Source: Erysipelothrix sp. (GTDB lineage: Bacteria > Bacillota_I > Bacilli_A > Erysipelotrichales > Erysipelotrichaceae). From it: a stretch of 42,643 nt of DNA. Location of the stretch: NCBI GenBank assembly GCA_012841625.1, contig DUUI01000031.1:1-42643 (forward strand). The letters are read 5' to 3'. Shown here piece by piece: positions 20,762 to 29,578 of this stretch. The stretch's first letter is position 1; each line of letters starts with the position of its first letter. The notes below the pieces were generated by a model, which was given only the letters and a program-made list of their open reading frames with translations, had not been told where the DNA came from and did not search any database. A program made the position numbers and the translations under genes.

Positions 20762-23290
20762 TTATTCATGTGTGAGCTCAGTAATGGTGTGATTTCTTAT
20801 GGTTATGACATTAAGTGTGATTGCTAGTGCCATCATGATGATGACTAATAACACGCTAATGCCAATCAATAATAACCATTGGCTAAGATATGATGCAACT
20901 TGAACGCTTAATACACTAGAAACAACATAGCTTAATACCATCGCAACTGGTATTCCTATTAACATTGCGACACCTCCAAACATGAGAGATTCCATCACTA
21001 TAATCTTGACAAATGAGCTCATCGTTAACCCGTTGGAAATTAAAATGGATGTTTCTTTGGCTCGTACATTTAAACTGTGATTGACTGAGTTAACAACATT
21101 ACTAATGGCAATGATGACAATGAGTGCGACTAGGGAAAAACTAAGAATTCCTATAAAGCGTGATAGCTGGACGATTAAAAAGTTTGTGTTTTTAACATTA
21201 ACAATATTTTGGAGGTCTTCAATTCCATTTTGTGAGAGCGTCGTTCTGAATAAAGTAAGTGCTTCTGTATTACTTTCTGAATTGATGAAGATTTCATTTG
21301 TGTTATTGATGGTTGTTCCACCTGCTATTTTTAAATGGTTAATAAATGGAGAGCTGACTCTGTTAAACATACTTCTTGAAAAATAAATAGTGGGCACAAC
21401 TTCAGCTTTATCACTTCCATAAACAAATGAAGTATCGTCAAAGTTTAAACTGAATTGAGTATCGTGAAGACTGACTATTATTTCCTTTATTCCAGCATCA
21501 TAAAGTGCGCCTTCTATTCTTTGGACTTCATTGTTTTCACCTAGATAGGTGGTTATAAAATAGTCATTAAAGAGTCCTGATTCAGTACAGTCAAAACCTT
21601 CAAACTCATTTTGTAGAACGTTTAGACAGTAGTCATCATCCACCACATTGACTGTTAGGTGGTGGGTCTCTGATAGGAGCACATCACTTAGTTCTTGATT
21701 AACTGAGGGGGTAATATTTTCGAGAGTTAAATAATAACTACTCCAAAGCCCGGCATGGGTGGTGTAGGTTGATTGTTTTAATTGAGTGACAATTTCATTT
21801 AATCGACCATCTTCGATTACTTGATTATCATATTGATAAATAATGTCTTTTCGCGAGTACTCTTGACTTCTTTGGTTTGAATTGACCATGATGACACTGG
21901 TTCCGATTAACACAATACTTATGATTAATGAGAGTGTTAAGGAGCGATAATAAACTCTGCCTCGTCGATAATTGATAAAGGCTAATCTTGATTCAATCTT
22001 TTTTAAAAATGGGGGTGGCATCACAAAACCATGTTTTTCTATTTCACGATCATAGTATTTGATTGATTCAATCGATGATAGGCTTGAGATTTTTAAGGCT
22101 GGAACAATTGATGTAAAGAGGATCACAATCAAACAGAGAGTGATAATAAATAAGATGAGCTGAAAATCAAAATAAATGATGACGCGAGAGTAAAAGACAA
22201 CTTCACTTAGTGCGTTTCTAAAATACATGAGTAAGAGAGTGGCACTCATATATCCAATCATTAATCCTAATGGAATACAGATGATGCTAAAAATGAGTGA
22301 TTGAGTAATTAACAAGGCAAGCTTTTGAATTTGTGTTGCGCCTATGGCATCAAGATATCCTAATTGTCTGACTATGTAGCGTTGATTAATTGCGTAGGCA
22401 TTTCGGATGACTAAAATACTGGCGATTAAAATAAGAAATCCTAATAAAAGTCCCCCAAAGACCATGAAATATAATGGTGAATCTTTAAATGCGTCAGCTC
22501 CCGTATAGAATGTTGTCATTAATGTTGTCTTTTCGTAATCGATGCTTTCTTTGTTTAAGAAATTTTCAATTGTAAGAAGCGACCTTTGATTGGGGGCATC
22601 CAATTGAATCATGATTATGTTTTGGTCATCTTTAGTTTTTTCAGGACTGACTATAGATATAAAGCCAGCATCTTTAAAGTCCCCTATTTCGATATTTTGA
22701 GTAATCAAGAATCCTGTGATTGTAAATTCTTTACTTTCACTCATTTCGAATTCTTCGTATTCCATGTTATAGATGCGTGATTTGTTTTCTTGATTATCAA
22801 CTATTCGTGTACCATAGTCTAATCTTATCTTATCGCCTACTTTTAAATCTAAATCCGTAAAGTACAAAAAGGCTTCATTTAGGGCGATTTCGTTTTCAAG
22901 CATAGGATATGAACCATCGACTAATCTAAAGGAATGTTGATGGAAACTCTCTTGGTCCATATGCATTAGTTTGGCGTAGGGAGATTGTGTATTTAGAATT
23001 GTGTAGTTTGTTATTTTAGCATAGGAAACGACTGGGAAAACATCCAGCGCTCTGACATCTTCAGATGAGTATAACTCTTCGATTTGATTTTGTTCCATAT
23101 TAAAAGCGATCAGATGGCTGGGACCTTCTGCTTCAATGATAGCTTGTTGTGAACTCATTAAATAGGTTGAGACAACGGTGCCTAAGCCACTCAATAAGGA
23201 CACCGTGATTAAAATTGCGATGCCTGTCGGAATTGACCATCGCTTATTTCTTACTAGATTTCTAAAAGCAATTTTGAGTAGTGCTTTCAT
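20762..23290 (-). CDS. ABC transporter permease, FtsX/MacB type, two FtsX domains
   Basis: 842 aa. An N-terminal helix (18-38) is followed by a large extracytoplasmic domain (about 40-270), a three-helix FtsX block (about 275-405), another helix (about 450), a second external domain (about 470-715) and a final three-helix block (about 720-835, with NVRAKETSILISNG). This is the double-FtsX layout of exporters or mechanotransmission permeases for peptides and lipoproteins. Overlaps the ATPase gene by 4 bases. The substrate is unknown; BceB is shorter (about 650 aa), so it is not a simple BceB. Confidence 0.88.
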   Translation of the reverse strand: MKALLKIAFRNLVRNKRWSIPTGIAILITVSLLSGLGTVVSTYLMSSQQAIIEAEGPSHLIAFNMEQNQIEELYSSEDVRALDVFPVVSYAKITNYTILNTQSPYAKLMHMDQESFHQHSFRLVDGSYPMLENEIALNEAFLYFTDLDLKVGDKIRLDYGTRIVDNQENKSRIYNMEYEEFEMSESKEFTITGFLITQNIEIGDFKDAGFISIVSPEKTKDDQNIIMIQLDAPNQRSLLTIENFLNKESIDYEKTTLMTTFYTGADAFKDSPLYFMVFGGLLLGFLILIASILVIRNAYAINQRYIVRQLGYLDAIGATQIQKLALLITQSLIFSIICIPLGLMIGYMSATLLLMYFRNALSEVVFYSRVIIYFDFQLILFIITLCLIVILFTSIVPALKISSLSSIESIKYYDREIEKHGFVMPPPFLKKIESRLAFINYRRGRVYYRSLTLSLIISIVLIGTSVIMVNSNQRSQEYSRKDIIYQYDNQVIEDGRLNEIVTQLKQSTYTTHAGLWSSYYLTLENITPSVNQELSDVLLSETHHLTVNVVDDDYCLNVLQNEFEGFDCTESGLFNDYFITTYLGENNEVQRIEGALYDAGIKEIIVSLHDTQFSLNFDDTSFVYGSDKAEVVPTIYFSRSMFNRVSSPFINHLKIAGGTTINNTNEIFINSESNTEALTLFRTTLSQNGIEDLQNIVNVKNTNFLIVQLSRFIGILSFSLVALIVIIAISNVVNSVNHSLNVRAKETSILISNGLTMSSFVKIIVMESLMFGGVAMLIGIPVAMVLSYVVSSVLSVQVASYLSQWLLLIGISVLLVIIMMALAITLNVITIRNHTITELTHE

Positions 23291-23958
23291 CGATCATCAA
23301 CAATCCTTCCATCTTCTAGACGAATTATTCGTTTTGCTTTTAGGGCTATGTCCATATTATGTGTAATTAAGATGACTGTTTGTTGGTGTTCTTTATTTGA
23401 TTGGACTAATAAATCAATGATGTTATCACTGTTTTTAGTATCAAGATTTCCGGTTGGTTCGTCTGCTAATAGAATTGTGGGTTGGCTCATTAAGGCTCGC
23501 CCTATTGAGACGCGTTGTTGTTGACCACCTGATAGTTGTGATGGAAAGAAGTGTTTTCGATCTTCTAGGTCAATGACTTTTAAGATTCGGTCAACTTCTT
23601 TTGGATCTGGTTCACGGTGGTCTAATTCTAGTGGTAGGGTTATATTTTCTGCGACATTTAAGACTGGAATTAAATTAAAGAATTGATAGATTAACCCAAT
23701 TTGGCGACGCCTAAAGATGGCTAATTGAGTCTCTGTTAATTCGTTGATATTAACATTGTCGATAATGACATGACCACTGGTTGGATAATCGACGCATCCC
23801 AATATATGCATTAGGGTCGATTTGCCTGATCCACTGGGTCCAACAATCGCGATGAATTCACCCTTCTTTACACTAAAACTGACATTGTCTAATGCCATGA
23901 CTTCGGTTGATTTTTCCCCATAGATTTTAGTGAGATTTGAAACTTCGAGTATCTTCAT
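23287..23958 (-). CDS. ABC transporter ATP-binding protein (LolD/MacB type)
   Basis: 223 aa. Walker A GPSGSGKST (about 39-47), Q-loop YQFFNLIPVL, signature LSGGQQQRVSIGRAL, Walker B TILLADEPTGNLD, and H-loop ILITHNMDIA. Together these match the ATPase partner of FtsX-type permeases. First gene of a probable run with the permease, response regulator, kinase, pncA and DUF1146 gene. SD GGAGC before the ATG. A terminator from the gene upstream (23993-24018) lies just before it. Confidence 0.95.
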   Translation of the reverse strand: MKILEVSNLTKIYGEKSTEVMALDNVSFSVKKGEFIAIVGPSGSGKSTLMHILGCVDYPTSGHVIIDNVNINELTETQLAIFRRRQIGLIYQFFNLIPVLNVAENITLPLELDHREPDPKEVDRILKVIDLEDRKHFFPSQLSGGQQQRVSIGRALMSQPTILLADEPTGNLDTKNSDNIIDLLVQSNKEHQQTVILITHNMDIALKAKRIIRLEDGRIVDDR

Positions 23959-23992
23959 TATTGGCTCCTTTAATATCTAGTGTCATTTTATC

Positions 23993-24018
23993 AAAAAAGA
24001 GTGAATTAATCACTCTTT
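23993..24018 (-). terminator. Terminator of the small membrane-protein gene
   Basis: 9-bp stem AAAGAGTGA/TCACTCTTT with loop ATTAA, followed on the minus strand by six Ts. The stem includes the gene's last codons and stop. Confidence 0.8.
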
Positions 24019-24360
24019 GCTTATATAATGTCCAACACCATATAGAATCACAACGACGACTAACATTGGTATTAGTTGTAGATTAAACAATATATGACGA
24101 CCAAAGATTAATCGTGTAGACATAATTCCAATAAAATAAATAGTGAAACTTAGTATGAATAGTTTAAGTCCATCAAGGACCTTATCTTTATCATCATTAG
24201 TCGACCAAAAGAAATAAAAACCAAAGTAGAGTGTTAAGAGGATTAAATCCACTATCTCTATTGGGATATCATTACCCATTCCATTATTAAAAAATCGCTT
24301 GGTTAGAGTGAGTATAAGTAGTATTGCTGATGTCCCTTTTAATCGTTTTGATGTTAACAT
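24010..24360 (-). CDS. Hypothetical membrane protein, four helices
   Basis: 116 aa. Not recognised. Hydrophobic stretches at about 10-22, 34-52, 66-84 and 90-110 suggest four membrane segments. One charged loop (STNDDKDKVLDGLK) lies in the middle. SD AAGGAC before the ATG and its own terminator indicate a separate small transcript between the ABC exporter run and the M20 peptidase. The 182-base region upstream (24361-24542) shows no further gene. Confidence 0.6.
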   Translation of the reverse strand: MLTSKRLKGTSAILLILTLTKRFFNNGMGNDIPIEIVDLILLTLYFGFYFFWSTNDDKDKVLDGLKLFILSFTIYFIGIMSTRLIFGRHILFNLQLIPMLVVVVILYGVGHYISKE

Positions 24361-24542
24361 ATCTCGTCCTTTTCACTGTTGATTGGTATTATCTTATCAT
24401 CTAAGCGGATGTTTATAAAGAAAATTGTAGGCTTGAAACAATAATACCCATCACTTAAGATAAATTACCCTAATTAAAGGGGCTCTTATAAATATGTTGT
24501 ATCAAATATTTAAATTTAAAGGAGAATCAGATTTTTTTAATC

Positions 24543-25721
24543 CTAATGACCATTTAGAAAATCATAAGCATACTGAGCATATAAGGCGGTTCCATCTTTA
24601 AAGACTGCCTCATCGACCATAAAATAATCAGAGTGATGAGGTTTATCCGCTAAGACTTCAGGGTTACGGCATCCAACAAATGCGAAGCATCCAGGTTTGT
24701 GTTTTAAGAATTCTGAGAAGTCTTCACCACCTGTCGTTTTTTCATAATTCTGATTTGCGTCTTCACCAAAGAGTTTAGTGACCGTCTTTTGAGCATGGGC
24801 ACTTGAGGCTTCATCATTAATGACTGGGTAAGTATAGAAACGATAATCAAGTGTTGCTTTTGCGCGATACATCGAGGCTGTGTTTTGAACAATTCGTTCC
24901 ATCATCTCTTTAATGTTTTGATTTAGTTCTGGTGTAAAATAACGAACAGTTCCCTCCATGGAGGCTGAGCCACTAATAATATTGAAGCGGGTGCCTGAAT
25001 TAACTTGACCCACTGTTACAACTAATGAATCAGTTGGTGCTACTTCTCGTGAGACTAACGGTTGAAAGTTAGTAATCATATGGGCTGCAACAACAGTTGC
25101 ATCCACTGTTTGTTCAGGTTGTGCTCCATGACCACTGACGCCTTCAATGTCTACTTTAAAGTAGTCAGCTGCTGCCATACGTGGTCCTGCTTCAACGGAG
25201 ATTTTACCTGAGTCCATATTGGTCCAAATATGCATTCCAAAGACATTGTCGACTTCCTTGAACCATTCATCATTTTCTAATGTGGCTTTGGCTCCTTGAG
25301 CAACTTCTTCACCGGGTTGAAAGATATGTATAACAGTGCCATGAAGTTCACCTCTTAGGTCGTGAAGTATCTTGGCTGCTCCTAAGTTCATAGTTAGATG
25401 AGTGTCATGACCACAGGCATGCATCATCCCTTCTATTTCAGACTTATAATCGATGTCATTTTTCTCTAAGACTGTTAGTGCATCAATATCAGATCTCAGT
25501 GCAACGGTTTGGCCTGGATGTGCTCCTCTGATATAGGCTAAGCAGCCTGTACAGTTTTCAAAGCGATGGACTTCAATGCCCCATTCTTCTAATATTTTGA
25601 CAATCTCATCGGTAGTCCAATATTCTTCCATACTCGGTTCTGGATGTCGATGGAAATGTCGTCTGGTTTCTATTAGCCAATCTTCCATTTGATAGGCCAT
25701 GTCTTTAATTTTTGTGCTCAT
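24543..25721 (-). CDS. M20 family amidohydrolase (M20D-like)
   Basis: 392 aa. Metal-dependent hydrolase of N-acyl amino acids or peptides. The motif MHACGHDTH (100-108) is the M20D metal site with C103/H105; PGEEVAQGAKATLE is the catalytic Glu region; HGAQPEQTVDATV lies in the dimerisation lid; and the final metal histidine may be in KPHHSDYF. The family includes N-acetyl-diaminopimelate deacetylase, IAA-amino-acid hydrolases and aminobenzoyl-glutamate hydrolase; the substrate cannot be set. Pairs with the upstream transporter, 15 bases apart. Confidence 0.9.
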   Translation of the reverse strand: MSTKIKDMAYQMEDWLIETRRHFHRHPEPSMEEYWTTDEIVKILEEWGIEVHRFENCTGCLAYIRGAHPGQTVALRSDIDALTVLEKNDIDYKSEIEGMMHACGHDTHLTMNLGAAKILHDLRGELHGTVIHIFQPGEEVAQGAKATLENDEWFKEVDNVFGMHIWTNMDSGKISVEAGPRMAAADYFKVDIEGVSGHGAQPEQTVDATVVAAHMITNFQPLVSREVAPTDSLVVTVGQVNSGTRFNIISGSASMEGTVRYFTPELNQNIKEMMERIVQNTASMYRAKATLDYRFYTYPVINDEASSAHAQKTVTKLFGEDANQNYEKTTGGEDFSEFLKHKPGCFAFVGCRNPEVLADKPHHSDYFMVDEAVFKDGTALYAQYAYDFLNGH

Positions 25722-25736
25722 CTTTCCTCCCTTTTT

Positions 25737-26924
25737 CTATATAAATGCTGCGACGATACTCGCTAAGAATACCGATGCAATGGAGACAGTTACAAATCCT
25801 CCAACTAACATCTTTGGTAGAATTGCATCTAGTATAATTTCTTTTTCTTCTTCTGTTTCACCTATGACCTTACTGACTTCTTTACTGATAACATACGTCC
25901 CTGGAAAACCATAGTTTGCTGTTGAGCCAATCGCAATCGATAAGTATGGGGACACTTTTAATAATTTTCCAACGATTAATGAAAAGATTACATATCCTAA
26001 AACTCCTAATATTTGAGAGATTATGATTGCTGGTAAAATTTCCAATAAGACGTCTGGTGTGGCATTGGCTAATGAAGCAAAGACTACCGTCATTAATGCT
26101 GCCATGCCTAAGCCTAACGCATTTCCTTTTACTAAGATTCCTGATTCTAAGAAACCTAGTTCATGAGCTATGATTCCAAATAATAAACTCATAATGTTTT
26201 TATCAATAATATTTACTCCAGTTAGTTTTTCAAGACCTGCAGCAGCGAGTGTTGCTAGTAGCGCAACGATGGCTGTTTTTGCTAGATAGAAGTTTTCTGA
26301 GTCAATTTCTTCTTTAGGTGCTGGAATTAATCTCTTTGTTTCTGCTTCTTCCTTAACTTCTTCTGGTACATAAGTTCCAGCATCGAGTTCTTTTTTAATA
26401 CGCTTAGCTTCTTTTCTGAGCATAAAGGATGCCACAGGATAGCCAACAAATCCTTCCATCACCATTAAAACAGTCGCAAAGACTGCGAGTGCTTCAGCAT
26501 TTGAGACACCACTGGCCATCATGCTTTCTTGCATTTTCAGAGCAGCAATGACACCTCCTGAGATAACTGGTGCAGCGACTAGCGATTCATTTTGTCCCAT
26601 TAACATTGGACCTATTAATAATACTAATGCAGCGATTCCAACGACTGCTCCACTGGCAATTAAAACCGTTTTCCACTGAGCCTTTAATTGTTTGAGTGAA
26701 ATCATTGTTCCCATATGAACGAGTAAGCTTGTGATTAACATGGCTCCAATTACGTAGAGTGATGAATCACTAAATAATGTTTGCGGTATTCCTAACCAAA
26801 AACCGATAATAAAAACGACTGAACAAGTGAACATTGAGCTCACAATACTCTTCGTTTTAATGGCGATTATATCAGCAATCGCGAATGTCACTAAAACAAA
26901 TGTAAACGATAAAATACCTTGCAT
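25737..26924 (-). CDS. Putative multi-pass membrane transporter paired with M20 hydrolase
   Basis: 395 aa, about ten hydrophobic segments, family not recognised with confidence. A charged cytoplasmic loop (about 175-215: KEAKRIKKELDAGTYVPEEV) divides two halves. Glycine-rich membrane motifs (SGGVIAALKMQES in the first half, GSTANYGFPGTYVIS in the second) may form a re-entrant substrate site as in GltS/2HCT-like carriers. Has a clear promoter (26955-26983), and the hydrolase gene follows directly, so it may import the hydrolase's substrate. Confidence 0.65.
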   Translation of the reverse strand: MQGILSFTFVLVTFAIADIIAIKTKSIVSSMFTCSVVFIIGFWLGIPQTLFSDSSLYVIGAMLITSLLVHMGTMISLKQLKAQWKTVLIASGAVVGIAALVLLIGPMLMGQNESLVAAPVISGGVIAALKMQESMMASGVSNAEALAVFATVLMVMEGFVGYPVASFMLRKEAKRIKKELDAGTYVPEEVKEEAETKRLIPAPKEEIDSENFYLAKTAIVALLATLAAAGLEKLTGVNIIDKNIMSLLFGIIAHELGFLESGILVKGNALGLGMAALMTVVFASLANATPDVLLEILPAIIISQILGVLGYVIFSLIVGKLLKVSPYLSIAIGSTANYGFPGTYVISKEVSKVIGETEEEKEIILDAILPKMLVGGFVTVSIASVFLASIVAAFI

Positions 26925-26954
26925 ATGTCCTTCTCCCTTTTGAATATGTCTTCA

Positions 26955-26983
26955 ATCATATGTCTTTATTTTCATAAAGTCAA
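26955..26983 (-). promoter_or_regulatory. Promoter of the transporter-amidohydrolase pair
   Basis: Minus-strand TTGACT (26978-26983) and TATGAT (26955-26960) with 17-base spacing, 30 bases before the transporter ATG, which has an AGAAGGA SD. Confidence 0.8.
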
Positions 26984-27065
26984 CCTTTATTTTCATTTCT
27001 TTACAATTTCTTACATAGATTACATTAATAACAAGGGGGGATTGTTATGTCTGTTTTTTCAAATG

Positions 27066-27100
27066 GACAAAATAAAGGCCCCTCATTTATGAAGGACCTT
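27066..27100 (-). terminator. Terminator of the ABC-F/sua5/glyA/upp operon
   Basis: 12-bp stem (27075-27086 with 27089-27100, including G-U pairs) followed on the minus strand by TTATTTTG. It lies 30 bases after the upp stop codon. Confidence 0.8.
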
Positions 27101-27129
27101 TGTGTGAATAGTTTTTTGTAGAATTTCTT

Positions 27130-27750
27130 CTACTTAGTTCCGTAGATTCTATCGCCAGCATCACCAAGACCTGGAACGATATATCCTTGTTCATCTAATT
27201 TTTCATCGAGTGCTGCTAAGTAAATACCAACATCTGGATGTGCTTCTTGAATTACTTTTACACCTTCTGGAGCAGCAACTAAGCAGACTAATTTAATTTG
27301 TGTGGCTCCTCGTTGTTTTAATAATGTGATGGCTGCTTCAGCACTGCCACCTGTTGCCAGCATTGGATCTAAAACCATGACGACTGATTCCGGCATATTA
27401 CTTGGGAATTTAGCGAAATATTCGTGTGGCATTAATGTTTCTTCATCGCGATATAAACCAACATGTCCAACTTTAGCGGTTGGAATGAGTGAGCGTATAC
27501 CATCAACCATCCCTAGACCTGCTCTAAGAATTGGAACCAACACAACTTCTTTAGCGAGTTGTACTGTTTTGCATTCTGAGACAGGGGTCATTATTGTGAC
27601 TTCCTCGACTGGTAAATCTCTAGTGATTTCATAAGCCATGAGACCTGCGATTTCATCTAGATTTTGCCTAAAGTCTTTGGTTCCTGTGTCTTCTTTTCTC
27701 ATTTGAGTTAATTTGTGTGTAATGAGTGGATGATCGATGACTGTTAACAT
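27130..27750 (-). CDS. upp: Uracil phosphoribosyltransferase
   Basis: 206 aa. Converts uracil plus PRPP to UMP. The PRPP loop [14 protein letters not shown] is clear, and the C-terminal uracil-recognition segment [17 protein letters not shown] is intact. The gene starts 2 bases after glyA, the conserved glyA-upp order, and ends at a terminator. Confidence 0.97.
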   Translation of the reverse strand: MLTVIDHPLITHKLTQMRKEDTGTKDFRQNLDEIAGLMAYEITRDLPVEEVTIMTPVSECKTVQLAKEVVLVPILRAGLGMVDGIRSLIPTAKVGHVGLYRDEETLMPHEYFAKFPSNMPESVVMVLDPMLATGGSAEAAITLLKQRGATQIKLVCLVAAPEGVKVIQEAHPDVGIYLAALDEKLDEQGYIVPGLGDAGDRIYGTK

Positions 27751-27752
27751 AC

Positions 27753-28979
27753 TTATTCTCCTTCTACTAAGCCATAATGACTACATAATTCTTTAACTTC
27801 CATTAATACTTGAGCCTTTTTTTCTGTGTTATCTGGGTCTTTACAAACAGCATCAATCCATCGCGCAACTTGTTTAAACTGTTCTTGTTTAAACCCACGA
27901 GTTGTCATAGCTGCTGTGCCTATGCGAATTCCAGAAGTAACACGTGGACTCTGTGTATCAAAAGGAATCATATTCTTATTGGTCGTTAAGCCTGCTTCAT
28001 TTAATGCGTCTTCAGCTTTTTGACCACTAATATTATAACTGCTTAGTACATCAATCATCAAGAGGTGATTGACAGAACCTTTCGAAACCATCCGAACACC
28101 TAAGTTTTCAAACTCTTTCACCAAGGCTTGTGTGTTATCAATGACTTGTTTTTGATATGTTTTAAATTCTGGCTCTAAGGCTTCCGAAAAACAAATTGCT
28201 TTTGCTCCAATTGCATGTTCAAGTGGTCCACCCTGGGTTCCAGGGAAGATTGCTTTATCGGTTTTCTTGGCCCATTCATTTTTGCATAAAATCAATCCAG
28301 CTCTTGGTCCTCTTAATGTTTTATGAGTTGTTGATGTCACAAAATCAGCATAAGGAACTGGGTTTTGGTGATATCCAGCCGCAACTAAGCCTGCTATATG
28401 AGCCATATCTACCAATAATAGTGCGTTGACTTCATCAGCAATTTCTCTGAATGCTTTGAAGTCGATGGCTTGAGAATAGGCGCTTGCTCCGGCTACAATT
28501 AGCTTTGGTTTTACATCGAGTGCTCTTTGTCTTACGTGGTTCATATCGAGTTTTTCAGTCTCTTTATCGACACCATATGATTCAAAATTATATAATTGAC
28601 CAGAAAAATTAACTGGTGAGCCATGTGTTAAATGACCTCCGCTGTTTAAATCCATGCCTAAGACAGTGTCCCCCGGTTTTAAACAAGCCATGTATACCCC
28701 CATATTGGCTTGAGATCCTGAATGTGGTTGCACATTTGCGTGCTCAGCTCCGAATAATTGTTTGGCTAGATCGATTGCTTTTTGTTCAATAATATCGATG
28801 ACTTCACAGCCTCCATAATATCGAGCATTCGGATATCCTTCAGCATATTTATTAGTTAAGACTGAGCCTAATGCCTTAAGAACATCTTTTGAGACAAAAT
28901 TTTCTGAAGCGATTAGTTCAATATGTTGTAATTGGCGTTGATGTTCTTGTTCAATTAAATCAAAAATTTCATTCTTCAT
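27753..28979 (-). CDS. glyA: Serine hydroxymethyltransferase
   Basis: 408 aa. Interconverts serine and glycine with tetrahydrofolate to supply one-carbon units. The PLP lysine is K220 in [24 protein letters not shown] (21-30) and [13 protein letters not shown] (45-57) are family marks. It overlaps the sua5-like gene by 11 bases. Supplies one-carbon units for purine and dTMP synthesis alongside upp salvage. Confidence 0.98.
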   Translation of the reverse strand: MKNEIFDLIEQEHQRQLQHIELIASENFVSKDVLKALGSVLTNKYAEGYPNARYYGGCEVIDIIEQKAIDLAKQLFGAEHANVQPHSGSQANMGVYMACLKPGDTVLGMDLNSGGHLTHGSPVNFSGQLYNFESYGVDKETEKLDMNHVRQRALDVKPKLIVAGASAYSQAIDFKAFREIADEVNALLLVDMAHIAGLVAAGYHQNPVPYADFVTSTTHKTLRGPRAGLILCKNEWAKKTDKAIFPGTQGGPLEHAIGAKAICFSEALEPEFKTYQKQVIDNTQALVKEFENLGVRMVSKGSVNHLLMIDVLSSYNISGQKAEDALNEAGLTTNKNMIPFDTQSPRVTSGIRIGTAAMTTRGFKQEQFKQVARWIDAVCKDPDNTEKKAQVLMEVKELCSHYGLVEGE

Positions 28980-29574
28980 AGTTTCTCCATGTGAAAGGGA
29001 TTGGCCCTTCTCTTAATATTTTTAATTCATCGCTTGTGCAATCGACGATTGTACTGCTTACTCCATTAAAGGCATGTCCCATAACAATTCCGTCAATCTT
29101 ATGGTCAAATAATTCTCCAACTTCACGTGATGTGATGGCTGGTGTTTGACTTGAGATATTTGCGCTTGGAACATATAGACCAGTATCCATTAGAGAAATG
29201 ACTTCTAAAATAAATGGATGGTCTGGAATTCTGATGGCGAGAGTTTCTAAGTTTGACTCGTTGACTAAATTAAAATCCTTCTTTTTATTAAAGATAAATG
29301 TAAAAGGCCCGGGTAAGTAGCGTTTAATGATTAATTTATCTCGCTCACTTAACTCACAGACCTGTTCAATCTTGTTTAAAGAATCGACCATATACGCAAA
29401 TGCTTTTTCCTCTGGACGATTTTTTATCTTTTTTAAAAGATTAATAGATTTTTCATTATTAGCAATGACACCTAAACCATAAACAGTGTCTGTTGGCAGA
29501 GCGACAATGCCGCCCTTTTTCAGAAGCTCACTGACTTCTTTGGTTTGTTCTTGACTATAGTATTTTGTTTCCAT
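28969..29574 (-). CDS. Threonylcarbamoyl-AMP synthase (TsaC/Sua5/YwlC)
   Basis: 201 aa. Makes threonylcarbamoyl-AMP for the t6A modification of ANN-decoding tRNAs. YrdC-domain motifs are seen: [15 protein letters not shown] (N-terminal), the KxR-type [17 protein letters not shown], and [11 protein letters not shown]. There is no C-terminal Sua5 domain, so it is the short TsaC form. It starts 4 bases after the ABC-F gene; its AGAGG SD is only 1 base from the ATG, so coupling to the upstream gene is likely. Confidence 0.95.
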   Translation of the reverse strand: METKYYSQEQTKEVSELLKKGGIVALPTDTVYGLGVIANNEKSINLLKKIKNRPEEKAFAYMVDSLNKIEQVCELSERDKLIIKRYLPGPFTFIFNKKKDFNLVNESNLETLAIRIPDHPFILEVISLMDTGLYVPSANISSQTPAITSREVGELFDHKIDGIVMGHAFNGVSSTIVDCTSDELKILREGPIPFTWRNYEE

Positions 29575-29578
29575 GCCT

